Assembly: GCA_022566735.1 (NCBI GenBank) | Contig: JADFIG010000029.1 | Span: forward strand, 1 to 42,952 | From: Pseudomonadota bacterium | Lineage (GTDB): Bacteria; Pseudomonadota; Gammaproteobacteria; Burkholderiales; Burkholderiaceae_C | Reading direction: 5' to 3' | Length of the DNA: 42,952 nucleotides | In this document: piece after piece, positions 33,572 to 42,159 of the stretch | Position numbering within the stretch: the stretch's first letter is position 1 | Layout of the letters: every line of letters starts with the position of its first letter | The notes under the pieces: model-generated | Told to the model about the DNA's origin: nothing | Databases searched by the model: none | Seen by the model: only the letters and a program-made list of their open reading frames with translations | Position numbers and translations under genes: made by a program

Positions 33572-35077
33572 TCACAACGGCGGCTCGTGCCTGATGTAGA
33601 CGGCCCAGCCACCCACGACCTCGACCCGACGATAGTTCGACCAGGCTGTGCGGAAGGCCGGATCCACAGAAAAGAAGCGCAGGAAATCAAACGGCCCCGA
33701 CACGAACAAGTGGCCCTCCTGCTGAACCAGCACCACCGCGGGCCGGTGCTTTTCGAGGTCCTCCGCGTTCATTCGCGCGGCCAAGGTGCGCAACCGCATC
33801 ACCTGATCCTCATCGGCTTGCGGACGGGCTTCGAGCTTGAGCACGCCTGGGATGAGCCACTGGCACACCATGCGTGACGCCCACTCGCCTTCCACCATGG
33901 ACACCAGGGGGAAGGCGGGCGTGACCGCCGTGCTCCACGCCACCCAGGGCCGCCCCTGCGCGTGCCTGATCACCGCCTGAGCAAACGGCGAGTTCAGTTG
34001 GGCCTGCCGCGTGCTCAGGGGGTCGACAGCGAAGATGGCGCCCGACGCACCCATGGCCCCCATCAACGACAGGATCGGAACGGTCGCCCACCGACGCCCC
34101 GCCCGCCAGACCAGCGCAGCCATCAGCCCCAGGGCGATGGACAGAAGCGCCACCGCGGGCAACAGGTGGTACGACCAGCCTTTTTGCTGCAGCAACGCCA
34201 ACGCCGCCCAGGATGCCGCCACACACAGCAGCTGCGCGAAGAAGCGCCGCTGCATGGCAATGCCCGGCCACAACAGCAGGCAGAACGCCGCCACGCTGCC
34301 GAGCAAGAACTGCGACTGGTACGCCGCCCACACATCCTGCCAGCTCGCGTTGTAGCCAAAGTAGGCCTGCACCGTCAGCGCCAGGGTGTCCAGCCAAGGA
34401 CGAGCCCACCACCAGATGGCCGCCGCATAGACCACAGCGCCCGACACCACCGCACGGAACTCCACACCGAACAGGAGCCGCCAGTCACGCCGCCAGACGC
34501 TGCGCGCCAGCAACCCTGCAGCCAGCACCAAGGCGAAGAATGGCTTGAGCATGAGCCCGACGCTGGCCACCAGCCACAGCACCGTGTAGCCAGCACGCGG
34601 CCTGGACAAGGACCCCGGGATGTCGGCGACCGCGAAACTCACGAGTGCCGGCAACAACAAGCACACGGCCAGGTGCTCGCGCTGACCAAAGTCATGACCG
34701 GGCAGGACCGCGAGGCCCCACCACAGGACCAGGGCGCGCCAGGCACCAGACACGTCCGGCAAAGCCCGCGCCAGCACCCGACTCACACAGAGCGCTGACG
34801 ACGCGATGATGAGGCCAAACCACAACATCACCCCCGCCCACTGGGAGCAGCCCAGAGCCTGGCCCAGCAGCACCCCCGGCATGCTCAGGAAAATGGCCAA
34901 AGGGGGATTGGTTTCCATCACGTCCTGATGGAACTGCCCACCTGCCAGGATCTTGTGCGCTTCGACCAGGATCACGCTGGCGTCATGGTTCGGCGCCCAG
35001 TGCACGGCATGCAACCAGCAGATGCCCAGGACCCCCAACACGAGCGCCACGTCCCATCGCAGCGAGCGCCAGACCAT
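33572..35077 (-). CDS. GT-C membrane glycosyltransferase, candidate arabinofuranosyltransferase
   Basis: A 501-residue polytopic protein from ATG 35077, whose A overlaps the TGA of the DprE2-like gene. About eleven hydrophobic segments are followed by a soluble C-terminal domain. The first periplasmic loop has HWAPNHDASVILVEAHKILAGGQFHQDVMETNPPLAIFLSMPG. The Asp, the GG-x-x-x-x-D and the NPPLA are the layout of GT39/GT-C enzymes that use polyprenyl-phosphate sugars. It is translationally coupled to DprE2- and DprE1-like genes, so the polyprenyl-phosphate-arabinose they would make is the obvious donor. That is inference from context; the motif alone does not give the sugar. Confidence 0.7.
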   Translation of the reverse strand: MVWRSLRWDVALVLGVLGICWLHAVHWAPNHDASVILVEAHKILAGGQFHQDVMETNPPLAIFLSMPGVLLGQALGCSQWAGVMLWFGLIIASSALCVSRVLARALPDVSGAWRALVLWWGLAVLPGHDFGQREHLAVCLLLPALVSFAVADIPGSLSRPRAGYTVLWLVASVGLMLKPFFALVLAAGLLARSVWRRDWRLLFGVEFRAVVSGAVVYAAAIWWWARPWLDTLALTVQAYFGYNASWQDVWAAYQSQFLLGSVAAFCLLLWPGIAMQRRFFAQLLCVAASWAALALLQQKGWSYHLLPAVALLSIALGLMAALVWRAGRRWATVPILSLMGAMGASGAIFAVDPLSTRQAQLNSPFAQAVIRHAQGRPWVAWSTAVTPAFPLVSMVEGEWASRMVCQWLIPGVLKLEARPQADEDQVMRLRTLAARMNAEDLEKHRPAVVLVQQEGHLFVSGPFDFLRFFSVDPAFRTAWSNYRRVEVVGGWAVYIRHEPPL

Positions 35078-35817
35078 CACAGCTTGAGCTTGACGAACAC
35101 GGACTCGGGGATGTGCTTGATGATGAGCATGATCAGGCGCCAGAAGCCCGGCGTGTAGACCACGCTGCGGCCCTTGTCCATGCCGCCGACGATGTCGCGC
35201 GCCACCTGCTCCGGCCGGGCCCACAGCGGACCGCCCTTGGGCAGGTGGGCCGTCATGGGCGTGTCCACGAAGCCGGGCTTGATGGTGACCACCGCGACGC
35301 CCACCTTGTGCAGGCGCTGGCGCAGGCCCGAGGCGAACGCCGACACCAGGGCCTTGGCGCTGCCGTAGACATAGTTGCTCTGGCGACCACGGTCACCGGC
35401 CACCGAGGAGATCACGCCGATGACACCGCGCTGCTGCGCCGCCAGTTGCTCACCCGCCAGGCCCATGAGCGCCACCACCGAGGTGCCGTTGACCTCGATC
35501 TCCCTGAGTGCGTAGGACGTGTCCTGCTGGGCGCGATCCTGGTCGGACAGCGTGCCGTGGGCGATCAGCACCGTGTCCAGCCCCCCCATGGCCTGGGTGG
35601 CTTCGGCCAGCAAGGCAGCGTGCTGATCGAAGGCGGTGGCGTCGAACACCTTGAAGCCGACGAAGTTGGCGCCGCGGGTGCGCAGGTCATCGGCCACCGA
35701 CTTGAGCTGGGCTTCACCGCGAGCAGCCAGGAAGACGCGGTCGCCGCGCTGGGCCCAGACACGTGCACAGGCTTCGGCGATGGCCGAGGTGGCACCGATG
35801 ATGAGGACGTGGTTCAT
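35077..35817 (-). CDS. DprE2-like short-chain dehydrogenase (decaprenylphosphoryl-keto-ribose reductase family)
   Basis: A 246-residue SDR. The nucleotide-binding segment is VLIIGATSAIAEACARVW (4-21). The catalytic part is SSVAGDRGRQSNYVYGSAKA (137-156) with Ser137/138, Tyr151 and Lys155. The SSVAG-x-R-x-R-x-SNYVYGS-KA stretch is characteristic of DprE2, which reduces the 2-keto intermediate to decaprenylphosphoryl-arabinose. The end (GFWRLIMLIIKHIPESVFVKLKL) is hydrophobic and basic, as in membrane-associated DprE2. It overlaps the DprE1-like gene by 4 bp (ATGA at 35814-35817), and both together perform the 2'-epimerisation. Confidence 0.85.
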   Translation of the reverse strand: MNHVLIIGATSAIAEACARVWAQRGDRVFLAARGEAQLKSVADDLRTRGANFVGFKVFDATAFDQHAALLAEATQAMGGLDTVLIAHGTLSDQDRAQQDTSYALREIEVNGTSVVALMGLAGEQLAAQQRGVIGVISSVAGDRGRQSNYVYGSAKALVSAFASGLRQRLHKVGVAVVTIKPGFVDTPMTAHLPKGGPLWARPEQVARDIVGGMDKGRSVVYTPGFWRLIMLIIKHIPESVFVKLKL

Positions 35818-37223
35818 GTGTTCTCCGCGGCGCGGCCGCTGCTGGGTCCAGACACGCGGCGCCAGAAGCCGGAGCTGAAACGGGGATCGACGAATTCAGA
35901 GAAGGCCCGCCATTGCGGATGGCCGGCCTGGAACATGGCGGCGCCGATGCGGCCGTCCTTGGCCGGGTAGAGGCGCCCGCCAGCGGCCAGCACGATGCGG
36001 TCGAGCTCGTCGAACAGGCGCATCAGCTTCGGACCGCTGTTGGGGAAGTCCAGCGCCAGCGTGGTGCCCGGCTGCGGGAAGGACAGCATGCCGCGCGAGG
36101 GCGGCGCACCGAACTGCTTGAGCACCGCCAGGAAGGAGCCCATGCCGCTGTGCGCGATGGCCTGCAGCATCTGGCGGGTGGTGGCCAGGGCGCGCTCGGG
36201 CGGCACCACCGACTGGTACTGGTAGAAGCCGCGCGGGCCGTAGATGCGGTTCCATTCCAGCAGCGCGTCCAACGGGTAGAAGAAGGGCCGGTAGTGCGCC
36301 AGGCTGCGCACCACGTCGGCGCGCTGCTTGTGGAAGTACAGGGTGTTGAAGGACTTCAGCGACAGGCTGTTGACCAGCGAGATGGGCGGGGTGATGGGCA
36401 CGCGCCGGGTCGCCTCTGCGACGGCCGCAGACAGGCCTTTGGGCACACGCGATGTATCGATGACCGCAGGCGCATGGTTGGCCCGGTTGAACAGCCCGCG
36501 GCCCAGGCGCTTGCCTTCGAAGGCGCAGTCGATCCACGACACGGTGTATTCGAAGTCGCGCTCGGAGGCGGCGCTCAGCTCGAAGAACTCCTCCAGGCTG
36601 CGAAAGCGGATGGACTCCGAATCGACGAAGGGGTTGGCCACGCGCCTGAGCTGGATCTCGGCCCAGGTGATCAGCCCCGTCAGCCCCAGCCCGCCGATGG
36701 TGGCCGCGTACCAGTCGGCGTGCTCGGTCGGCGAGCACAGGCGGCGCGAACCGTCGGAGCGCAGCAGCTCGAAGCAGCGCACGTGGTTGCCGAAGGAGCC
36801 TGCCACATGGTGGTTCTTGCCGTGCACGTCGTTGGCGATGGCCCCGCCCACGGTGACGAACTGCGTGCCCGGCGTGACCGGCAGGAACCAGCCTTGCGGC
36901 ACGATGAGCTGGAGGATGGTGTGCAGCAGCACCCCGCCCTCGCAGCGCAGCACGCCCGTGGCCGGATCGAAGCCGATGAAGCGGTCGAGTTGCCCCGCCA
37001 TCAGCAAGGCGCCACCCGGATTGAGGTTGCTGTCGCCGTAGCTGCGGCCGTTGCCAAAGGGCAAGACCGTTGGCTGCGCGGCATCGCCCCGGTCGGCCGG
37101 CATCGGCAAGGGCGCATGGCGGCTGCTCAGGCCCAGGATCTCGTGCGGCTCACGCAGCACGCGGCCCCAGGACTGGCGCACCTGGGTGGCCGTGGGGGGC
37201 TGGGTGGCTTTGGCGGCAGACAT
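35814..37223 (-). CDS. DprE1-like FAD-dependent oxidoreductase (decaprenylphosphoryl-ribose oxidase family)
   Basis: A 469-residue VAO-family flavoprotein. The FAD-binding loop is PFGNGRSYGDSNLNPGG (55-71). The segment FVTVGGAIANDVHGKNHHVAGSFGNHV (122-148, with His134) is nearly diagnostic for DprE1. Late residues LYPAKDGR carry Lys422, equivalent to Lys418 of the M. tuberculosis enzyme. At the place of the tuberculosis Cys387, the target of covalent benzothiazinone drugs, this protein has Ala390 (TTLALDFP). It would oxidise polyprenyl-phosphoryl-ribose to the keto form for DprE2. It lies between DprE2-like and HAD-UbiA genes, the usual pathway order. Confidence 0.88.
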   Translation of the reverse strand: MSAAKATQPPTATQVRQSWGRVLREPHEILGLSSRHAPLPMPADRGDAAQPTVLPFGNGRSYGDSNLNPGGALLMAGQLDRFIGFDPATGVLRCEGGVLLHTILQLIVPQGWFLPVTPGTQFVTVGGAIANDVHGKNHHVAGSFGNHVRCFELLRSDGSRRLCSPTEHADWYAATIGGLGLTGLITWAEIQLRRVANPFVDSESIRFRSLEEFFELSAASERDFEYTVSWIDCAFEGKRLGRGLFNRANHAPAVIDTSRVPKGLSAAVAEATRRVPITPPISLVNSLSLKSFNTLYFHKQRADVVRSLAHYRPFFYPLDALLEWNRIYGPRGFYQYQSVVPPERALATTRQMLQAIAHSGMGSFLAVLKQFGAPPSRGMLSFPQPGTTLALDFPNSGPKLMRLFDELDRIVLAAGGRLYPAKDGRIGAAMFQAGHPQWRAFSEFVDPRFSSGFWRRVSGPSSGRAAENT

Positions 37224-37238
37224 CGGGTGGGGCAGACC

Positions 37239-38663
37239 TCAGACCGCCAGGGCCAGCACCACGGCGGCCATCGCCCCGGTGACCAGGCTGATGCGGTCCT
37301 TGAGGGCGTAGACCAGCGGGTCGTCGTGCATGTTGCCGCGGTGGGTCTGCATCCAGATGCGGCTGATCCAGTACAGCATGATGGGCACCAGCAACCACAC
37401 GATCTTGGGGTGGTGGTACATGCGGGCGATGTCGGGCGTGTTCAGGTAGAGCGCCAGCACCAGGATGCTGAGGTAACCCGACGATGCACCCAGGCTTTGC
37501 AGCAGGCTGAGGTCTTCGACCTGGTAGCCACGACCCTGGGCCTTGAGCTTGCCCTGCAGCTTCATGACGTGCAGCTCGGCATAGCGCTTGACGATGGCCA
37601 GGCTCAGGAAGATGAACACCGCGAACATCAGCAGCCAGAAGGACAGCGCGATGCCCGTGGCCGCGGCACCCGCGACGATGCGCACGGTGTAGAGGCCGGC
37701 CAGGGTCAGCACATCGACCATGACCATGCGCTTGAGCACAAAGGAATACGCCAGCGTGACCACGTAATACGCGGCCAGCACCAGCAGGAACTTGGCCGAC
37801 AGCAGGCACAGCGAAATCAGCAGGGCCGCCACCAGCAGCAGCGGCGCGGCCAGCAGCCCGAACAGCAGGCCCAGCGTGCCGGCCGCGAAAGGCCGGTGGC
37901 ACTTGCTGTGGTGCTGGCGGTCGGCCTCCAGGTCCAGCATGTCGTTGAGCAGGTAGACCGAGGATGCACACAGGCTGAAGGCCACGAAGGCCAGCACCGC
38001 CTGGCCCAGCACGGTGACATCGCCCAGCAGGTGGGCTGCCGCCACCGGCACGAAGATGAGGGCGTTCTTGGCCCACTGGTGCACACGCAGGGCCTTGAGC
38101 ACGACCTTGGGCCCGCCCGCACGGAAGGGGTACTGGCCGCGCACCTCGGTCACGCGGGCGGCCTGGGCGGCCAGCGATGCGCTGGCATTGACCACGATGG
38201 CGCCACGCGCGTGCGGCCACACCTTCAAATCGACATGCTCGTTGCCGCAGTAGTCGAAGCCCTTCTCGCCGAACTTCGCCACCAGCGCCGCGGCCTTGTT
38301 GCGTCCCGAGAGGTTGGTCTGGCCATTGCTGGCGAGCACGCCGTCGAAGATGCCCAGGTGCGTGGCCACGGCCTGGGCCAGGCGCTCGTCGGAAGCGGTG
38401 CACAGCCACAGCGGGCGGCCCGCGGCCTTCTGCTCGCGCAACCAGGCCACCAGCGGCTTGGTGTAAGGCAGGGCCGCGCCGTCCAGCGTCACGCGCGAGG
38501 CGATCTCGCGCTTGAGCCGGGCCTTGCCGCCCAGCAGCCACAGGGGCACCAGCAGCAGGTACAACGGGTTGCGCTTGATGAGCAGCAGGAAAGACTCCAG
38601 CAGCAGGTCACTGTGGATCAGCGTGCCGTCGAGGTCGACGCACAGTGCAACGTTGTCAGACAT
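37239..38663 (-). CDS. HAD hydrolase - UbiA prenyltransferase fusion (decaprenyl-phosphate phosphoribosyltransferase-like)
   Basis: A 474-residue bifunctional protein. Residues 1-175 are a HAD phosphatase domain: CVDLDGTLIHSD (Asp10, Asp12), WLCTASDERL, Lys123, and YCGNEHVDLKVW, where the usual second Asp is Asn. Residues 185-474 are a UbiA-type membrane prenyltransferase with RVHQWAKNALIFVP and the magnesium motif NDMLDLEADRQHHSKCHRP (240-258). The membrane part resembles Rv3806c, which puts 5-phosphoribose on decaprenyl phosphate. The HAD part could remove the 5-phosphate, the step done by a separate phosphatase in mycobacteria. It lies 15 bp ahead of the DprE1-like gene. Confidence 0.87.
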   Translation of the reverse strand: MSDNVALCVDLDGTLIHSDLLLESFLLLIKRNPLYLLLVPLWLLGGKARLKREIASRVTLDGAALPYTKPLVAWLREQKAAGRPLWLCTASDERLAQAVATHLGIFDGVLASNGQTNLSGRNKAAALVAKFGEKGFDYCGNEHVDLKVWPHARGAIVVNASASLAAQAARVTEVRGQYPFRAGGPKVVLKALRVHQWAKNALIFVPVAAAHLLGDVTVLGQAVLAFVAFSLCASSVYLLNDMLDLEADRQHHSKCHRPFAAGTLGLLFGLLAAPLLLVAALLISLCLLSAKFLLVLAAYYVVTLAYSFVLKRMVMVDVLTLAGLYTVRIVAGAAATGIALSFWLLMFAVFIFLSLAIVKRYAELHVMKLQGKLKAQGRGYQVEDLSLLQSLGASSGYLSILVLALYLNTPDIARMYHHPKIVWLLVPIMLYWISRIWMQTHRGNMHDDPLVYALKDRISLVTGAMAAVVLALAV

Positions 38664-38719
38664 TCAATCCCTGTCAGAAATGCTTGTTCGAGAAACGCTT
38701 GATCGAAGTCCCGGCGACA

Positions 38720-39688
38720 TCAGGGCCGCCGCAGCAGGGCCACGCACACCCAGCCGATCAGCACCGCCAACCACAGCGTCAGCAGCCGGCAGATCAGGGT
38801 CAGCAGGATGGCCTGCGGGGTGGAAAAACCATGGGCAGCCAGCAAGGCGGCCATGACGACCTCGGTGCTGCCCAGCCCCCCCGGCAGGAAGGACAAGGCC
38901 CCCACGATGATGGCGATGGCGTAGATGCCCATGGCGGCCGGCACGCTGAGCTGGTCCGGCGCGACGATGTCGGTGATGAGCTTGAGGCCCACCGCTTCCG
39001 CGCCCCAGGCCGCCAGGCCCAGCAGCAAGCCCGTCACCAGGATGCCGGGAGAAAGGAACATGCGCGCGCTGGCCAGCATGCGGGCCGCCGGCGCCACCAG
39101 CTTGACCAGGCCGGTCGCCCCGCGGCGCGCGCCCTGCTCGGCCAGGCTTGCCCAGGGCAGCACGGCCACCGTCGCCAGCAGGCCGCCCACCAGGCCCACG
39201 GCCACCCAGACGAACTGGCGGTAGGCCTGCAACTCGGCCAGCACCACCACGGCCAGCAGGATCATGACGACCAGGTCGAGCAGGCGTTCGATGAAGAAAG
39301 CACCGGTGACCGCGGCCAGCGGGATGCCGCGTGGCTGGTAGTAGCGCGCCCGCACCATCTCGCCGAGCTTGCCCGGAGACAGCGTGAACGCGAAGCCCGC
39401 CATGAAGGTCAGGGAGACAAAGCGCCAGGGAAGCACGTGGCCGAGGCGGCGCAGGTAGAGTTGCCAGCGCACCACCCGCAGCGCGTAGTTGAACAGCGAC
39501 AAAGCGGTGGCCGCGAGCACCAGAGGCCAGCCCTCGCGCACAGGGCTGAGGTCGATCTGGGCGATGTCCTTGCGGAAGGCCGTCACGCACCACACCGCGA
39601 AGACAGCGAACACGCCGTACACCAGGGCACGGCGCCACCAGGGCGCAGCGGGCTGCGCGATGCCATCGGGGAGTGCTTGCTCGCTCAT
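38720..39688 (-). CDS. YbhN/UPF0104 family membrane protein (flippase-like domain)
   Basis: A 322-residue polytopic protein from ATG 39688, preferred over an upstream frame to 39757 that enters the rmlC side. Family segments are LFNYALRVVRWQLYLRRLG, FTLSPGKLGEMVRARYY and IVGALSFLPGGLGSTEVVM. These are typical of the lysylphosphatidylglycerol-synthetase transmembrane domain / UPF0104 group. Such proteins are linked to lipid or lipid-linked sugar movement, but the activity is not firmly known. It lies 56 bp before the HAD-UbiA gene in the same direction, so transport of the arabinosyl lipid is an attractive guess only. Confidence 0.85.
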   Translation of the reverse strand: MSEQALPDGIAQPAAPWWRRALVYGVFAVFAVWCVTAFRKDIAQIDLSPVREGWPLVLAATALSLFNYALRVVRWQLYLRRLGHVLPWRFVSLTFMAGFAFTLSPGKLGEMVRARYYQPRGIPLAAVTGAFFIERLLDLVVMILLAVVVLAELQAYRQFVWVAVGLVGGLLATVAVLPWASLAEQGARRGATGLVKLVAPAARMLASARMFLSPGILVTGLLLGLAAWGAEAVGLKLITDIVAPDQLSVPAAMGIYAIAIIVGALSFLPGGLGSTEVVMAALLAAHGFSTPQAILLTLICRLLTLWLAVLIGWVCVALLRRP

Positions 39689-39725
39689 GGCCGGGATTAT
39701 CGGCGCCCCGGATGCATCGAATGTG

Positions 39726-40328
39726 TCAACCTGCCGGCGTCCAGCGCGGCAGGTCACCGCCTGCGCGGGCCTGGGCCAGGCTCACGGCCTGGGCGTCCTT
39801 GGGGGCCACTGTCGGCGCACCACCGGCCAGCACCGCCAGCGGCCATTCGATGCCGATGGCCGCGTCCTGCCAGTGCAGGCTGCGCTCGCAGTCGCGGGCG
39901 TAGACGTCGGTGGTTTTGTAGAGGAAATGGGTGTCGTCCTGCAGCGCCAGGAAACCGTGGGCAAAGCCCTCCGGGATCCACAATTGGCGGCGGTTGTCGG
40001 CACTCAGTTCGACCCCGACCCACTGCCCGAAGGTGGGCGAGCCTTCGCGGATGTCCACGGCCACGTCGTAGGCCGCGCCGTGGGTGACGCGCACCAGCTT
40101 GCCCTGGGGGTTGGGCGGCAGCTGGTAGTGCAGGCCGCGCAGCACGCCGGCCTTGCTGCAGGAGTGGTTGTCCTGCACGAAGGCGCGCGGCACGGGCAGG
40201 CCCAGCTCGCGCAGGCCCGCATGGAAGCGCGGCTCGTTGAAGGTCTCCATGAACCAGCCGCGCTCGTCGGCGAACACGGCGGGCTCGACGATGACGACGT
40301 CGGGGATGCGGGTCTGGGTGAGTTTCAT
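39726..40328 (-). CDS. rmlC: dTDP-4-dehydrorhamnose 3,5-epimerase
   Basis: A 200-residue cupin. Typical segments are VFADERGWFMETFNEPRFHAGL, QDNHSCSKAGVLRGLHYQ (52-69, catalytic His67), ELSADNRRQLWIPEGFAHGFLAL and FLYKTTDVYARDCERSLHWQD. It catalyses the double epimerisation of dTDP-4-keto-6-deoxyglucose, the third step to dTDP-L-rhamnose. It is about 15 residues longer than usual, with a C-terminal Ala/Gly-rich tail. It is last in the order rmlB-rmlD-rmlA-rmlC, 19 bp after rmlA. Confidence 0.97.
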   Translation of the reverse strand: MKLTQTRIPDVVIVEPAVFADERGWFMETFNEPRFHAGLRELGLPVPRAFVQDNHSCSKAGVLRGLHYQLPPNPQGKLVRVTHGAAYDVAVDIREGSPTFGQWVGVELSADNRRQLWIPEGFAHGFLALQDDTHFLYKTTDVYARDCERSLHWQDAAIGIEWPLAVLAGGAPTVAPKDAQAVSLAQARAGGDLPRWTPAG

Positions 40329-40347
40329 GGCGGTGGTCTTGGCGGGG

Positions 40348-41229
40348 TCAATAGACCTTGTCGTTGAGCACCTTGAGCAGGTACTGGCCGTAGCCGTTCT
40401 TCAGCATGGGCTGGGCCAGCTTGTTCAGCTGCTCGGCCGAGATCCAGCCCGAGCGGTAGGCGATTTCCTCCAGGCAGGCCACCTTCAGGCCCTGGCGCTT
40501 TTCCAGGGTGGCGATGAACTGGCCGGCCTCCAGCAGGCTGTCGTGGGTGCCGGTGTCCAGCCAGGCGTAGCCGCGGCCCATGATCTCGACGCTGAGCTGA
40601 CCCAGCTTCAGGTAGGTCGCGTTCACGTCGGTGATTTCCAGCTCGCCGCGCGGGCTCGGCTGGATGCTGGCGGCGATGTCGCACACCTGCTTGTCGTAGA
40701 AGTACAGGCCGGTGACGGCGTAGTTGCTCTTGGGCGCCTTGGGCTTTTCTTCGATGGACAGGGCGCGCTTGTCGGCATCGAACTCGACCACGCCGTAGCG
40801 CTCCGGGTCGGTCACGTGGTAGGCGAAGACGCTGGCGCCGTCGCCGCGCGCGTTGGCGCTCAGCAGCTGGCGCTGCAGGTCGTGGCCGTAGTAGATGTTG
40901 TCGCCGAGCACCAGCGCGCTGGGGTGGTTGCCGACGAAATCACGGCCGAGGATGAAAGCCTGCGCCAGGCCGTCCGGGCTGGGCTGCACGCAGTAGCTCA
41001 GGTTCAGGCCCCACTGGCTGCCATCGCCCAGCAGCGACTCGAAACGCGGCGTGTCCTGCGGGGTGCTGATGACGAGGATGTCGCGGATGCCCGCCAGCAT
41101 CAGGGTGCTCAGCGGGTAATAGACCATGGGCTTGTCATAGACCGGCAGCAGCTGCTTGCTGATGGCCAGGGTGGCGGGGTGCAGGCGGGTGCCCGAACCA
41201 CCGGCGAGGATGATGCCTTTGCGTGTCAT
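40348..41229 (-). CDS. rmlA: Glucose-1-phosphate thymidylyltransferase
   Basis: A 293-residue enzyme, the normal length for RmlA. The start [31 protein letters not shown] holds the GxGTRLxP nucleotide loop and the Lys of the [10 protein letters not shown] motif. [11 protein letters not shown] supplies the metal-binding Asp, and [31 protein letters not shown] is standard. It makes dTDP-glucose from glucose-1-phosphate and dTTP. It begins 3 bp after the rmlD stop. Confidence 0.98.
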   Translation of the reverse strand: MTRKGIILAGGSGTRLHPATLAISKQLLPVYDKPMVYYPLSTLMLAGIRDILVISTPQDTPRFESLLGDGSQWGLNLSYCVQPSPDGLAQAFILGRDFVGNHPSALVLGDNIYYGHDLQRQLLSANARGDGASVFAYHVTDPERYGVVEFDADKRALSIEEKPKAPKSNYAVTGLYFYDKQVCDIAASIQPSPRGELEITDVNATYLKLGQLSVEIMGRGYAWLDTGTHDSLLEAGQFIATLEKRQGLKVACLEEIAYRSGWISAEQLNKLAQPMLKNGYGQYLLKVLNDKVY

Positions 41230-41232
41230 GTC

Positions 41233-42159
41233 TCAGCGTCCCAGGATTTCCGTCAGCATGCGGCTGACACCTTGCTGCCAGTCGGGCAGCTGCAAGCCGA
41301 AGGCCTGCTGCAGTTTGTCGGTGGCCAGGCGCGAGTTCAGCGGGCGCTGCGCCGGCGTGGGGTAGTCGGCCGTGGGGATGGGGCGGATGGCCTCGGGCGC
41401 CACGCGGATGGGCTGGCCGGCCGCACGCGCCCACTCGATGACGAAGCTGGCGTAGGCGTGCCAGCTGGTGTGGCCGCTGGCCACGAGGTGGTAGAGGCCC
41501 AGCAGCTCGTCGCGACGCGGGCCCGCCGGTGCGCCCTGCACCACGCGGATGGCGTGGGCCGTGACGTCGGCCAGCAGGTCGGCCCCGGTGGGCGCGCCGA
41601 CCTGGTCGTCGATGACGTTGAGGGCGTCGCGCTCGGCCGCCAGGCGCAGCATGGTGCGCGCGAAGTTGCCGCCGCGCGCCGCATAGACCCAGCTGGTGCG
41701 GAAGGTCAGGTGGCGGCAGCCCGAAGCCTGGATCAGCTGCTCGCCTTCGAGCTTGCTGCCGCCATAGACGGACAGCGGCGCCGTGGCCTCGGTCTCCGTG
41801 CGCGCAGCGCTGCCGCTGCCGTCGAAGACGTAGTCCGTGCTGTAGTGCACCAGCAGCGCGCCGGTCTGCGCCGCCTCGCGGGCCAGCACCTGGGGAGCCA
41901 GCGCATTGAGCAGCCGCGCCTGTTCCGGCTCGCTTTCGGCCTTGTCCACGGCCGTGTGGGCGGCGGCATTGACGATGACATCGGGACGCAGAGCGCGCAC
42001 GGTCCGTGCGAGTTCATCGAGGCGAGAGAGATCGCCGCACAGGCCCTGGCCACCGGCGTCGCCCTGGCGCTCCAGCGCAATCAACTCGCCCAGCGGCGCC
42101 AGGCTGCGCTGCAGCTCCCAGCCCACCTGTCCATTGCGGCCCAGCAGCAGCAGCTTCAT
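41233..42159 (-). CDS. rmlD: dTDP-4-dehydrorhamnose reductase
   Basis: A 308-residue SDR from ATG 42159, whose ATGA overlaps the rmlB stop; the extended frame to 42252 lies in rmlB. Key segments are [17 protein letters not shown] (NADPH loop), [30 protein letters not shown] and [14 protein letters not shown] (Tyr-x3-Lys). The late [12 protein letters not shown] is also typical. It carries out the last step, reduction to dTDP-L-rhamnose. Confidence 0.97.
   Translation of the reverse strand: MKLLLLGRNGQVGWELQRSLAPLGELIALERQGDAGGQGLCGDLSRLDELARTVRALRPDVIVNAAAHTAVDKAESEPEQARLLNALAPQVLAREAAQTGALLVHYSTDYVFDGSGSAARTETEATAPLSVYGGSKLEGEQLIQASGCRHLTFRTSWVYAARGGNFARTMLRLAAERDALNVIDDQVGAPTGADLLADVTAHAIRVVQGAPAGPRRDELLGLYHLVASGHTSWHAYASFVIEWARAAGQPIRVAPEAIRPIPTADYPTPAQRPLNSRLATDKLQQAFGLQLPDWQQGVSRMLTEILGR

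Noticed and set aside
35913..38702. A 929-residue open frame on the plus strand
   Set aside because: It is antisense to the DprE1-like and HAD-UbiA genes, low in complexity and without domains; a codon-bias shadow.
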